From contig OZ020522.1 in the NCBI GenBank assembly GCA_963971425.1, positions 2,144,168 through 2,208,167 of the forward strand: 64,000 nucleotides of DNA, given 5' to 3'. Numbering within the stretch: the stretch's first letter is position 1; every line of letters starts with the position of its first letter. Shown here one piece after another: positions 49,116 to 61,598 of the stretch. The notes beneath the pieces are model-generated. The model saw only the letters and a list, made by a program, of their open reading frames with translations. It was not told where the DNA came from and searched no databases. Position numbers and translations under genes: made by a program. This DNA comes from Bryoerythrophyllum caledonicum. Its lineage: Eukaryota > Streptophyta > Bryopsida > Pottiales > Pottiaceae.

Positions 49116-50247
49116 CAGTCCCCTTCAATAAAGTTACGTACTTTTTGCATTCCTAGGGATAGTAAATTCAGTGCCGCCAACTTTGACACCCTCTTGAGGT
49201 CTAGAAAATTGTTATTTTACCATGAAATTTTTGGCACAAGATCATTTCTATGTTGACAACATGTGTGCCAAATTTCAAGGCCAGAAGATGAACATAGAAA
49301 AAGATATTCCAAATTTACCAACATGTGTAGTTGTAAGCCATTCACTACTGCCAATTTTGACACCCTCGTGAGGGCTGAAAATTTGATATTTTACCATGAA
49401 ATTTTTATCACAAGATCATCTCTATGCTGATAACATGTGTGTTAAATTTCAAAGCCATGTGATGAATACAATAATAGATACACAAGATTGTTTCTCATAG
49501 TTTCACATGTTGGTAAATTTTGAATATGGGTTTTTTTATTCATCTTCTGGCCTTGAAATTTGGCACACCTGTTATAAACATAGAGGTGATCATGTGTTAA
49601 AAATTTCATTGTAAAATAACAATCTTTCAAACCTAGGGAAGGTGCCAAAGTTGAAATGGTACCCGGTTGTTTCTCACAATTAGCACGTTGGTAGATTTTG
49701 ATTTTTTTCTTTTCTATCGTGGATATTTTAGACTTGGCACACATGTATTCAATACCGACATGGTTTCATGCCAAAAATTTCATGTGCAAAAACAAAAGAT
49801 TTAATCCTTGGGAGTGTGTCAAAGTTGGCGAGGAGTGAAATGTTTCTTACAACTATACTCACAACTACACATGTTGCTAGATTTTAAATATGTTTCTTAG
49901 TGTGGATGTTTTGGACTTTAAACATGTACTAAACACAAAGAAGGTCCCATGCCAAAAATTACATGGGCAAAAACAAAAAATTCAATCCTTGGGAGGGTGT
50001 CAAAGTTCGTAGCTATGAAACTTTTCTTAGTGCTACCCATGTTGGTAGATCTTGAATATCTTTTTTTTAATTTGACTTCCGACCTTGAAATTTTGCACAC
50101 GTGTTGTCAACATAGAAATGATCTTGTGCCAAAAATTTCATGGTAAAATAACAATTTCTCACCCTCAAGAGGGTGTCAAAGTTGGTAGCACTAAAAGTTA
50201 CTATCCCTAGGAATGCAAAAAGTACGTAACCTTATTGAAGGGGACTG
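49116..50247. mobile_element. Fold-back Tc1/mariner-type element with inverted internal arrays
   Basis: TA at 49114-49115 and 50248-50249 flanks terminal inverted repeats of at least 50 bp beginning cagtccccttcaataaagtt and continuing through acgtactttttgcattccta. The interior consists of about six copies of a ~165-bp unit: tttgacaccctcttgagg, ttaccatgaaatttttggca, catgtgtgccaaatttcaag and accaacatgtgtag. The first two units are on the plus strand and the remaining four on the minus strand, so the whole element can fold into a long hairpin. No transposase is encoded. Confidence 0.8.
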
Positions 50248-50254
50248 TACAGTA
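50248..50254. other. TACAGTA, probable Tc1 excision footprint
   Basis: Between the end of the fold-back element (...ggactg) and the Tc1 element (cagtaccc...) lies TACAGTA. Tc1-type excision typically leaves two TAs separated by 2-3 terminal bases, CAG or CTG. A single shared TA would be expected if the elements simply abutted. Confidence 0.5.
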
Positions 50255-52281
50255 CAGTACCCTCCAACATGTCTTGCAACCATTTTGTGAACACTTGAAA
50301 TTCTCTCATTCATTTTCAATATGGGAGGATTTTATCAAATTTATCCTATTAAATCTTTTGTGTTACGGACCCTTCACGTGTTCATAAAATGTCAATGTCA
50401 AAAAATGAAATCTCTATTTTTAGTGAATTATTTTATCTTATTCACTTAATTTCAAAAAAAATTAACTGAGAAATATATATGATGATTTTTTTAAATTTGA
50501 TTGCACCAATTTTATAGGATATATCATTGTTCACATTTTTGGTATTACAAAGATGCACACTATGTAGGTAAAATTCTCCTCTATGTGGCTCTAAAGTATT
50601 TTCATAGTTTCCATTCATTCATATTCGAGGCTAAGGAAATCAAACTCATATATTAAATCAAAATTTGATCAAATAAAGTCAAATAAGGTATCATTACAAA
50701 GCTATAGTAGTATAGAAGCCTAATATGATATGAAGTTTACAATATGTCTTACTCACTAACAAATATTCTACAGTAAAATGGAACACCTACTACCATCAAG
50801 TGCTACCACCTTGAGCTGCTATTACAGCTTTCATCCGGGTTGGCATTGTTGAAATCAACTTCTTGATGCTTTCTTGAGGTATATCCTCCCAAGCCAGATT
50901 GACTGATGTCCACATTTCGTCTTTGTTTCGTGGTCTATTTCTTTGTTGCACTTGATCTTTAACTTGCTTCCAGACATTCTCTATAGGTTTAAGTTCATGA
51001 GAATTTGGTGGCCATTCAAGCTTTTTCAATCCAAATTGCTCTCTCCAATCTTTTTGTATATTACTACCATGTACTGGAGCACCATCCTCCATTAAAATGA
51101 GGTGCTTATAGTGGTCATGGTGCCAATAATAATGCTCTAATGCTCCTTGAGATACTATCTCTACAAAGTCTTTGGCAGTGCGTCTATTAAGAGGAATTAA
51201 CACCAAATAAGACTTAGAAGAGCTAGTGACAGCACCCCATACCATAATTGAAGTCCTTCCGGATTTGAATGTAGGTGCTAAGCAATTGTAGTTGTAGCGT
51301 TCATGTGCTTTTCGCCAGACACAAATTTGGCGTGATGGTTTTCCAACTTCAAAAGATGACTCATCGGTCCAAATCACATTACTCCAATCGTCAATCGTCC
51401 AATGCAAGTGCTCCTTTGCAAAAGCCAACCTCTTTGCCTTGTGTATGTCACTCAAGAATGGTTTTTTTCACTACAATGCAACTGTTAACACCAAGCTCAT
51501 GAAGCTCTTTACGTAAAGTTGACATGCTCACGGAAGATGTCACATTGCTGCACAATTCTGCAAGAGGAGGACGACGATTACTACTAAGATCTCTATGGAG
51601 CTTTCTCCTATCTCGATCACTCATGTTTCGCGGCCTACCGGACCTACTTGCTGGCAATACAGAGCCACTAATTCTAAATCGCTTGAGAATCCTTGAAATA
51701 GTCGATTTTGGCCTTCCTACAATGTTTCCAATTTCACTCAATGACATGCCAGCTTTCTGCATACCAACTATCATGTGTCGTATATCATTTGATACATAAC
51801 TCCTTGTCATGGTGCACAATCCTCAAACAACACTTACATCCACAAAAAGTTTGATAAAAAAGATCCTAACAACAACACAGAAATGATATGTTTGACAAAC
51901 AGGACTTGTTGCACACAATTTTTCTAAGAAATGTGTACCATCAAGATGACTTGCAAACATGAATGTGTATCTCTGGACCCTCCCAAGCTCAAACTTACTC
52001 AAAATCTGATATCCCAGAGGAGAAGTGATCACATTAAGAAGGGTACCATTTTCCAAAATTTTTAAGCATGATGGCAATTTTGGTAGACACATGGCAATGG
52101 ATGCCTCTTTATATTTAGAAAATGCATGGTGTATGAAGGTAACTGGAACACCTTCCATGATGCAAAAAATCTCATGGAGATGTGATGATTATCATGCCAA
52201 TACCATCATTCTAAATCAGGCCATGGGATATGTTTTAAGTGAAAAAACAGAGTGTGTTGCAACACTTGTTACAGGGTACTG
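50255..52281 (-). mobile_element. Tc1/mariner element 2, full length 2027 bp
   Basis: Left end cagtaccctccaacatgtct and right end (inverted) cagtaccctgtaacaagtgt match at about 21 of 26 positions, with ttgcaac shared just inside. TA flanks both sides (50253-50254, 52282-52283). The transposase lies on the minus strand. About 470 bp on each side is non-coding. Confidence 0.85.
50796..51810 (-). pseudogene. Tc1-type DD34E transposase with one frameshift
   Basis: The ATG is at 51808-51810 (minus), giving MTRSYVSNDIRHMIVGMQKA, a helix-turn-helix (MSLSEIGNIVGRPKSTISRI) and a GRPRNMS hinge. The frame is lost at an A run near 51463-51470, where one extra base follows VVKK; the rest continues in another frame from about 51455 to a stop at 50796. 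Catalytic residues are all there: Asp in WTDESSFEVG, Asp in LILMEDGAPVH, and Glu in LKPIENVW, 34 residues after the second Asp. The usual SPDLNP is changed to SHELKP. It is better preserved than the transposase at 25605 and clearly a different Tc1 lineage, but inactive as read. Confidence 0.88.
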
Positions 52282-52369
52282 TACATTGTAGTGGGTTGTA
52301 AGTTTCAAGACAAAGTTCATTATTCAAGGATGTTGAGAGTATTAGAATAGATGTTGAGAGTGCCTTTAT

Positions 52370-52950
52370 CCTTAAGGCCTAATGTCCATTTTTGGGTCGT
52401 TTGGGTACGTTAATCTCTATAACAAGTGTTAGAAACCATCTCCAAAGAAAGTTTGAGGAAAATTTAGAGGTGGAGCAAGATGAGCAACTACTGGGACCAA
52501 CACCACTAGAATCGATGCAAACATTGGCAAACTACACTGATTTCCGTGAAGTCGAGGCGCAATGAATGTGTTGTGTAGATGATGTTTCGTACAATCTATT
52601 ATGCTCATAGATTCCCCCATACCTTGTAGTAGGTTAAGTATTGTGTAAGCTGACACCACTAATCCTTTAACAATGAGTGATCATTCTTTGGTTGTTTTGG
52701 GCACGTTACCCTTTGTAGCAAGCACTATAAACCACCTCCGAGGAAAATTTAAAGGCGAAGCAAGATGAGCATCGATTGGGACAAGTGCAACCAAAATCGA
52801 TGCAAGCATTGGCGAGCTACAATGATTCTGTAGAGTGGGGTCGCGATGAGATGTACCTTCTTTGTAGATGATGATCTACATGATCTATTACACTAGTGGA
52901 TTCTCCCGAGTCCCAGGCCTTGTGAGCTCATTGTCCATAAACGGTTAATG
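52370..52950. repeat. Tandem pair of a ~290-bp dispersed repeat
   Basis: Unit 1 (about 52380-52650) and unit 2 (about 52670-52950) share gttgggcacgtta, accatctccaaagaa/accacctccgaggaa, agcaagatgagca, gatgcaa-cattggc and gtagatgatg. A third copy is at about 27345-27530. Confidence 0.65.
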
Positions 52951-55900
52951 GCTACTAGTCAAACTCAGAACCAAATTCATGGTCACTGTGAAGATATCTC
53001 TACTGTATCATATTCATCCCGCTTCACATCAAGATCAAGGTCAAGAGGCCGTCGATTTTCACCAATGAGATTTTGGCCTCTCGACCTTGACACCAAAGGC
53101 CAAAGTCCAGAGGCCGTCGCCCTCCATTGTGCCTACATGACAACACTTTTGAAAAAAATTGGACAAAAGGACTTCTCCCAAGTGCAAACTTGGGTTGCCG
53201 TTTTTAGCCAACCAAAGCTTTCTTCCAGAGGCCATCAACTTCTCTCAATTTGTGTGACTAAATGTATTTTTTAACCCAAAAGTTTGGCCTCTCGCCATAA
53301 TTGTTTAGGCTGAAATTTTAACGGTCAGCCTCACATTTTTACTTATTAACGACCAAACTGATGGGCACATCGAGGATATCTGTACTAAATCTCTACAATA
53401 TCACTGTGAGGATATCTCTGCTACGTCATACAATATTTCCTATGAATATTATTTTGAGGATATCTATACTAAATCATACTTAATAAGGGTATTTTACAAA
53501 AGCTTGAGAGGGGATGCTGTCAAAAGTGTCCCTGAGTGACTCTTGCGGAGGTTGATGAAGACTTTCAGAAATAAAAAGAAAGAGAGAAAAGGTTTCACAT
53601 GGCCAGAACCGACTTAGATAAATCTGTGACAAGGTCCTCCACATGCAGCAGAACAGTAGATAATTAGGCAAGTACGTGCTTGTGTTGTGGGTACGGTAGC
53701 CGTCGTGTTGAAGACTAATCACATTATGGCCTCAAATGCAGCTACAATCTGTCTCTTGTGCTCATCCCGGGCTTAATAACAGACACGATTTCCTACATCG
53801 CTTTCATGCAACAACTTTTGCGTAACAGCATTAGATATATGGTTCACCGTGCTTATCCATGAAGCTGGCTTTATTCACGTTTCGGAATCAGTGATCACCT
53901 CCCAACAGTCTGGACGTTGGGGCCACCGCGTCAGCATATTTGGAAGGTGGAAATTGTCTCGGGAAAGGATAATTATCAGGCCCGCGAATGGAACATCCAT
54001 GCAGATCGTTGAACCACCTCCTTTCCAAGACTCAGGCCTAGAAAACGCTGAACCACAGAAACTACCACCGTCGACTTCCGACCCCAGTCAATACATCTGG
54101 ACATGTTTTTTCTCAGCTATCGGTACATGCGTGACAGCAGGCAGATTTTCCTTCTCATCTCTTTACCGAACTTGTCAATGGGTGTGACAGGCAGTATGAC
54201 CAGCTGCGCCACCGGCGCCGAAGACCGCCTTGGAAGCTGTTGGAAGTTGGAAGCGTCATTTCGGCTCTGACGTCGTAGCTGTACAACGTACTGCAGGACA
54301 CCATTTTAGACCACTTAAACCAGACTTATTTGCCACTTGATTTCGTTTCAAAGGTAGTACTACGAACTGTACTCGATCGTACTCATTTGTCTGTTTTCTC
54401 CCCGCCGCGCCTTTTGAAGTTGCGGATGACACACATAATTCTGCAAACCAGTGGACTGTATGTAAGCTGGTCCCGAGACTGCTAAAACTTTCAAGCTGCC
54501 CCTGATGGTTACCTACTACCACCGCTTTTTCTTATTCAAGCACCACATCACCCAAACCTCACTTCCAAGTCACATTTCCCAACGTCCTGGGTACTTGACA
54601 AACGACTTTGGAACGGCACGAAGATCAATATTCAACACTGACACCTTCCAGTTGGTTATTACACAAGTGGAAGCTAGGAAAAGCGCTTCTGCCATCAGAG
54701 CGTGCGCCCTACATATAATGACGCTAGCGACGGACATACAGAAATGTCAGTCATGACTCATCGTGTCATACTACAACTTAGTACTACAAATATACCACCC
54801 GGGAACATAATCATTCTTTGTCTGCCCTGGCAACATGATGCCATGACCAGTTTATTGCATAAGTTGCTAATTAACCACCTTCTCTGAACGCGAGATCTCT
54901 GAAAAGATCGTTAATTGGGAGTCTATCACCAGATCAACTTCCTGTAAAAATCTGGAACAGATTCAGCTTCTAGAAAGTTACGCCAATCACGCAGTAAATC
55001 CGCCCCTGAATCGGACCTCATTCCTGTCTGACTGACTGACTGACGGTACGTAAGTTCACCACAACCACAGAATGACTAGACTTGAGCGGAGCTAGCAGAG
55101 TTACAATATAAAAAATGACGACTGTGAGTATTAATCACGCGTGACAGCGATGCGAGCAAATATTAATTTTTTTTGGAAACTTTCCCGGTCACTAATGCGT
55201 TTCCACCCACTCCGGGCGCGGATAAATGCAGTCGCGCACGTCGAAACCAAGGTAGGTTCTCAGTTTGCTTGCTGCATACGAAGTTGGTCCAGCGCCCAAG
55301 CCTGCAGCACTCAACGCGACCAGATGATCTCTCGGCTCGACTCACTACTGCGTCAACTTCTCGTCTATTCTGGTCCCTTTTCCTTGGAATCATCCATACC
55401 CAGGTACGTACTGCTTCACTTTCTGGACCTCACTTTCTGCATCTTTCAAAAGCTTAGAACTGCAAACTTTTGCACTTTCAGTTAATTTGGTTTCTGAGGA
55501 CAACGAATCCGGACCGTGTCTTTGTGCACCACTTTTTTTTCGGCCAAGTAGGATATGCTGTACTTTTTTTGTTTGGCTGATGTCGAATATTGGTCTAGGG
55601 TCTTACAAGGAGTTGGAGTTTAGATTTAGAGGTTCGCTTTTTGAAGCTAATCATGCAACTATTTCTATGGGAGGTTCAACACTGTAAAACAGCTGCTGCT
55701 TAGAATGAGACATATTTTAAAACTGCATATGGAGATGCGCATCAAAAAACTGGCAGTTGTATGCTTGCCAAAGTAGGTTCAAAATGGGTTTATATTCATG
55801 TCGAGAGGGGACTTCTAAAGGTAAGAGAATCTGGCAATTTATTGTGGATATCAGAACTCTCTACTGCGTTTTCCTTGTCTTTCGTTGTTTAGATTGTGAA

Positions 55901-56250
55901 GGGAGCTTTACAGAGATGATCAATACAGTGTGAATTGATGTTCATTTTTTGTTTCTGGTCACAGTTGAGATTGTGCAGAAATTGAAGAAGTGGTGGAGTT
56001 GACTATCGAAGGGCTCCTCGTTTGGGATGCGCAGATATTGAATTTGTTTCAGGAAATGGTGTTCGACGCTTTCATGAGTTTTTACTTCTGGAAGAAGAAG
56101 CTGCACCTGATGATCGATTAACGAGGGACCAAGTATACGTTTATTGTATATTCGATAATCCTTACTAAAGACTGAACTTCCAGGCAGCTGCCAATCAACA
56201 GACCTGATTTGGTAAGCCCAATGATACACTGTTGCTATCAATTTACTTCG
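52951..56250. other. Intergenic region, possibly upstream parts of the bestrophin gene
   Basis: 53000-53300 has several GAGGCC/GGCCTC words in inverted pairs (gaggccgtcg, ttggcctctcg). From about 53850 base composition is more balanced and donor-like sites occur (for example aaccaaggtaggt near 55250). A 5' UTR or transit-peptide exon of the downstream channel gene may lie here, but no exon can be fixed. Confidence 0.35.
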
Positions 56251-56294
56251 TCATTTTCGTAGCTGACTGATTGACTTTCGCAGGTTTCATAACG

Positions 56295-57353
56295 ATGCAT
56301 CGCAACACCGTGTACGGCCATTCCGAGTGGAACAGGCACAAGTCTTCCTGGCGCCATGGGCGGCACATATCCTCCATTGTGTCATCAGGGGTGATCTTCA
56401 CGTTGGGTCCGCCGGTGATCACTTGTACGCTGGTGGCGGTTCTCGTCTCCATCTTCAACTACGTAGTGCAATCTAACCTCTTCCCGAAGTGGGTGCCGCT
56501 CCTGCACGTCGCATCCCTGCCGTTCACACTGACATCTCCAGTGCTGGCTCTGCTGCTGGTCTTCCGCACCAACGCCTCGTACAGCCGCTTCGACGAGGCC
56601 AGAAAAGCGTGGGGCTCCAACGTGAATAGGACCAGGGACCTGACCAGACAAGTGTTGACGTGGGTACGGATAACGAACGACGCGCCGAAGCTGCAGTGTC
56701 TTCTGCGACACATCAAAGCCTACTCGTACTGCCTCAAAGACCATCTGACCCAGGACGACTACCTGCGCGGAGAACTCGTCGGAATCCTCGAGTCCAGCGA
56801 GCTGGAATGTGTGATGAGCTCGAAGCACCGCCCGAACTACGTCCTCCAGGTTCTCTCGGAGCTGATCTCCCAGTGCCAAATCTCTCAGTGGGAGAAAATC
56901 ACCATGGATGAAAACATCACCGCGTTCCACGACAATGTGGGAGCGTGCGAGCGTATCTTCAAGACTCCGATCCCGCTCGCGTACACGCGCTTGACGTCGC
57001 GCATGTTGACGTTCTGGCATCTCGCGCTGCCGTTCGGGCTGTGGAACACGTGCGCTTGGCTCACGGTTCCGGTGTCGTTCATGAGCTCCGCGGCGCTGTT
57101 TTACATTGAAGAAGTGGGCGTACTGATCGAAGAACCGTTCTGGATTCTGCCGTTGTTGTCGATCAGTGATGGAATCACTTCAGCGGTGGATGGATTGTAT
57201 GTGGCGCACAAAGAAGCACTCATGTTGTGGAGCTTCCATCAACCGTCGAGTAAGCCTAGCGACCAGGTTATCATCAGCTTCGAAGGATCCAGATCCACCA
57301 AACATCGAGAAGTCGATCATGTCACGTTGACAAGGGTCAACTCAGTGTGTTAA
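56295..57353 (+). CDS. Bestrophin-like (VCCN-type) chloride channel, last exon
   Basis: The frame holds 352 residues from the ATG at 56295 to TAA. An AG acceptor at 56282-56283 stands just in front, so this is probably the main 3' exon of a gene whose first exon is elsewhere. The conserved bestrophin/UPF0187 domain is complete: W-R-HK--WRHGRHI near residues 12-25, a membrane helix about 28-58, a second about 68-90, the signature RTNASYSRFDEARKAWG at 91-107, a helical cytosolic part, then TPIPLAYTRLTSRMLTFWH and two more hydrophobic stretches. In plants the family includes thylakoid VCCN1, which passes chloride and tunes proton motive force. No chloroplast transit peptide is seen in this exon, consistent with a missing 5' exon. 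GC content is far above that of the flanks. Confidence 0.82.
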   Translation: MHRNTVYGHSEWNRHKSSWRHGRHISSIVSSGVIFTLGPPVITCTLVAVLVSIFNYVVQSNLFPKWVPLLHVASLPFTLTSPVLALLLVFRTNASYSRFDEARKAWGSNVNRTRDLTRQVLTWVRITNDAPKLQCLLRHIKAYSYCLKDHLTQDDYLRGELVGILESSELECVMSSKHRPNYVLQVLSELISQCQISQWEKITMDENITAFHDNVGACERIFKTPIPLAYTRLTSRMLTFWHLALPFGLWNTCAWLTVPVSFMSSAALFYIEEVGVLIEEPFWILPLLSISDGITSAVDGLYVAHKEALMLWSFHQPSSKPSDQVIISFEGSRSTKHREVDHVTLTRVNSVC

Positions 57354-58730
57354 ATAATAGATGTCGATATGGAAAGACGGAGATAAATAATCACGTATCT
57401 CAAACTTTTCTTCATATACTTATACTCTATTGAATTGGAATAACAAAAATGCGCCATTTTTTGGTTGCAATTTTCTATAGTATTGATTGTATATATCTAT
57501 AAGATATTGATGTGTTGTCTTCTCTGAAATATATGATTCATTAACCCAAACATGTAAATTTTGAATATCTATGTCAAGAATTCTCAATAGTCTTTCATGT
57601 CTAGTTCTTATGATTGTCTTTCTATGAATGAAATGCAATGTATTCAAGATCCACAATCACATGAACTGAGTGTTAATTTTAACCCTTAGGACTATTAAAA
57701 GTCTGGAGGTGGGCTTTTGCCAATCTTGGGCACATTTTGAGGATTGCAATTTATATTTTGACTTCTTGAAATTTTGTACAAAGTTGTCAAAAGACAAGAA
57801 CTACATATGAATAGAATCTTTAGTACTCTATTTGAACCTATAGAAAAAAGGGTTTTCCCATCTTATAGAAAAATTGTTAAAGGGAGGCATATCGAGCAAC
57901 TTTAGACACATTCACTACCACCATTTATTGAATGTGACATTTTCAATACAAGTGAGAAATGTTATTTTGTGTGAGATTGTAACCTTCCATGATGTAAAAC
58001 CTTCACTCCAAGACAAGTCAAAGTGTTTTTTTACCATTTTTAGTCAAGGTGAAAAAAATATTCATTTCCTCATAGAAATTAGAATGTTTCTATTATATGA
58101 ATTTTTTTGGTACAACAAAAAGCATGAACCAATTTGTAGTTATAGTTTGGATATTCAATTTACACAAAAATGATTATATCAAAAATCAAAATGTAGTTTA
58201 ACCCCTAAAAGAGTCTCCTTTGGGGGGATTCCTTGATTTTTGGGCAGGTTCCTAAAATTCGAAAAAAAATCAATTTTCTCTGAAATTTTAAAGCTAGATT
58301 GCCTTTGATAAGAGCTTCGTGGGCATATTTTTATTTTATTTTTTGGATTTGTGGTTTGAAAGTTAGTACCACTTATAGTTTTTGAGGGAAATTGTCAAGG
58401 AACTTTAGGGGTTAAATGGTTTTGGAACCTCTTATCAATGATTAATTTCTTTGCAAATGCTTCACTTCTTCAATCCCTCTAAAAAAAATGTTGTAAAAAT
58501 AAAAGCAAACACCACCCAAATCATAATGGTGTAAAATTTAGAATTTTGTAGTGCAAATATTTAGTACCAAGTAAAGTGTATTAATCCTAAAAACGCAGAG
58601 TAGAAGAAAATCTATTTTCTTCACTTCAAACGACTATTATCTTTCAATCCGTGCGGTCAAAGGTGAATAAAATCTATGAGCATGTAAATTTATGTAATTT
58701 TCAAAAAAAATCTTAGAGGTTAATATCAAA
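57354..58730. mobile_element. 3' flank, then inverted TTAA-family fragments
   Basis: After the stop codon about 320 bp hold nothing recognised. About 57678 starts an inverted end (taacccttagg). 58199 starts another (aacccctaaaagagtctcc ... gggcaggttccta), and ttaggggttaa near 58402 closes it. 58420-58720 holds inverted middle sequence with caatccgtgcggtcaaa. No protein is encoded. Confidence 0.5.
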
Positions 58731-60890
58731 AGACAAAACTCTAACACCACAAAAAATAGTGAGATTGTTAGACGTCCCACACCCACCACACCATAACCCT
58801 CCATACCAGGCCATAAGCACTAGAGCAATAGAGAACAAGCGGAGATGCCATCACAAGCAAAGAAAACATGTCACTCAACCTCCAAGAAAATCATATAGTT
58901 ATTCCTTCCCTCTTACATGCATTATACTTCTTGCCATATGTTGTTCTTTTATGCATTACTACTCACAACTACATACATACCATCAGAACACACCAACACT
59001 CACATTTGTTATCACACTGTAAACCATGCCTTTGCTTAACTCTTAGGAAATCAATGGTTTGATTTAATATGTGAAAGCACTATACAATCACTTTGTGGAC
59101 AACTACAAGGACACACACTCGCCGAAGGCACCTTTAACCAAGGCTACAACATCATATTAAGAGGAAACTGCTCCACACCATGCAAAGAGAGACACGTCGC
59201 AGCACTCTCGAAAGAAACAAAGCGTCCTCAAAGGCAAGTCCACAATCCGATGACAGGGGACTGAAACACCATATAGTCAAGGAGACAAAAATTTGGTACT
59301 CTAATGACATGTTAGTTTTGAAATTAGTATATACATACACAAGAGTCAAAAACCACGTCGATCCCCTCGAAAGCAGGAAGCCAAAGATCCATACCACTGA
59401 CCTGGGGAGCTGTAACAGTAAAACGCCCATCACCGAATGTGAATCACAAGGCCTCAAACATGAGCAAAACATCAAACACCTTGGCCCACGTAAGTTATCT
59501 AGCCTCTCCCTTATTTTCCACTCATTATTCTTTCATCAACAACACAAGCTGCGATAACCATCGACAAACAAAATTTAAGAAAGCAAGACAACGACATAAA
59601 CATTAGGAGTTGAAAAGAGAAAAGAAGGCAAAACGGGGAAGCACGACAACATCAAGAATAAAAAGATCGAAGATGCCCCTCCTAAATACCTGAAAAGGCT
59701 TTGCATCTATACGACCACAACGACAGCAACACCTGCAACGCCACACACACCAACATAAAAAACAAGAAGAGATTCCAAGACAACAAGCAAAAAGAAGGTA
59801 CGTGTATACATACAAAAAGGTATGACCTCTTACCCCCTCATTGTTTTTGTCTTTTCAGACTTGCAAAACATTACTAAATGATGGCAGTAACTTTAGAAAG
59901 AGAATAGTCAGCAACATGGACACCCAATATACACAAAAGCATAACCAACAGCAAGCACACAGAGAAATCCTAGCGGACACAGCAACCAAAAAAGACAAAT
60001 CCATGCAAGAAGATCTTGACCTTCATCCTAATCATCACAAGCATCAATCTACAATCGAACAACACTCTGTAGTAGCCAACTCTAAACACCCACAAGCTCC
60101 AAAACAAAGACGTTCATTGACTAAACGAGGTATATCACATACATCTTTGCCACTCTCAAACCCCTCTCACTTTCTTCTATCGTACAAACATCTCATGTTC
60201 CCAGCGGAAACAAAATGCCATCTGCTCATACCAAAGAGTGGATACATACCTTCCAAGAGAGGTGAAGTTTCGGCGCGACAGACGGCTTTCAAGGACATCG
60301 TCGTCGCTCTTCACTTGAGAAGAAATACATACTCCTCTCACTCATTTGTTGTATTACTTGCATGCTTTGCTTGCTTACTCATCGACCCACACTAACTTGA
60401 CTCTTGAGTACCTCCTTTAGATCTACATGCACATGCAAATAACAAATGAGGGTATGTTCAAGTCAGGGGAAGGAAGATATACAAGATATAGAAGGGAAGA
60501 GGAGAGACGTTGCGGAGTCTACACAGCGTGTAATAAGCCATATCCACAGAAGATTTGGTCGGAGACCCACCTCAAACTCTCCAGAGGAAAAGCTCTTCGT
60601 GAGATCTAGAAGATCGCACACACATGCAAACCGGGATCTAGACAGCCGCTACAACATACCTCCTCCAAAGTTCCGTGCCCGGAATCTAGCGAGAGCCAAA
60701 GATAGGAAAGAAGCATGGAGCTGAAGCCAGAATCCAAGCTCACAGGCGGAGCCCAAGTCAGAGAAAGAAGCAGAGCCTACAAGACAGATCCGGCGTGAAC
60801 AGACGCAAGAGCCGCAACTCACAGCTGCACAACAACAGAGCATCTGCTGCCGGAGCTAGAAGCAAAGTGATAATGTAAAGACCTCTAAGG
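58731..60890. other. A/C-rich region of unknown origin
   Basis: The plus strand is unusually rich in A and C with few long homopolymers, unlike the flanks. Open frames such as 59841-60395 (first ATG at about 59915) have no recognised domain. It may be one large non-coding element; ends were not found. Confidence 0.3.
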
Positions 60891-60899
60891 CAAAGCAAC

Positions 60900-61290
60900 C
60901 CACTGAGCAGAAGCCCGAGTCCAAGCCAGAGTTGAAGGCGCAGTAATACACCAAAGCGAAGAAACTCACGCAACTAGAGCCCGAGTCCAAGCCAGAGTTG
61001 AAGCCGCAGTAATACACCAAAGAGGAGAAACTCACGCAACTAGAGCCCGAGTCCAAGCCAAAGTTGAAGGCGCAGTAATACACCAAAGCAGAGAAACTCA
61101 TGCAACTAGAGCCCGAGCCCAAGCCGGAGTTGGAGGCGTTGTAAGTTGTAACACACCTAGGTGGGGCAACTCGCATAGCTGGAGCCCAAACCCAAGCCGG
61201 AGTTGAAGGCGTAGTAACACACCAAGGCAACTCACGGAGGCGGAGCCCGAGCCCAAGCCTCAAGCCAAAGTCTACAGACGTCGCATACAA
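60900..61290. repeat. 66-bp minisatellite, about six units
   Basis: Units starting gagcccgagtccaagccaga fall at about 60911, 60976, 61042 and 61108, with two more diverged units to 61270. The period of 66 bp keeps a minus-strand frame open (60856-61314) that would encode a 22-residue repeat containing LDSGSSCVSF and LVYYC. The frame is probably a by-product of the period. Confidence 0.8.
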
Positions 61291-61598
61291 TCGAGTCTCG
61301 ACGTGTACTTCCACGGCCTACAGCACGCCATACTCCAAAAAAACCCATAGCCAAAAGTTGCGGCCGACATTGTGCTGGCACAACTTAGCTACAACAACAC
61401 TAGGACGTTATTAATGCCATAGACTCCATAGACGTTGGCAACAAGCCTAAGAGAAGTTCTCAGGGCCCTAAAGCTATACCATCTAATAGGACCCACAAAT
61501 GTTGTACTCTCCGCTGGACTCATTGGACTTTAGTTCAAAGTGCACTATAGTAGAGCTACAAGTCCAGGACAAGAACAACAATTATATGGACTTATTAA

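Noticed and set aside
59841..60395. 184-codon plus-strand open frame.
   Set aside because: No recognised motif, the first codon is not ATG, and A/C-rich composition alone lowers stop frequency here. Kept only as a note in the region entry.
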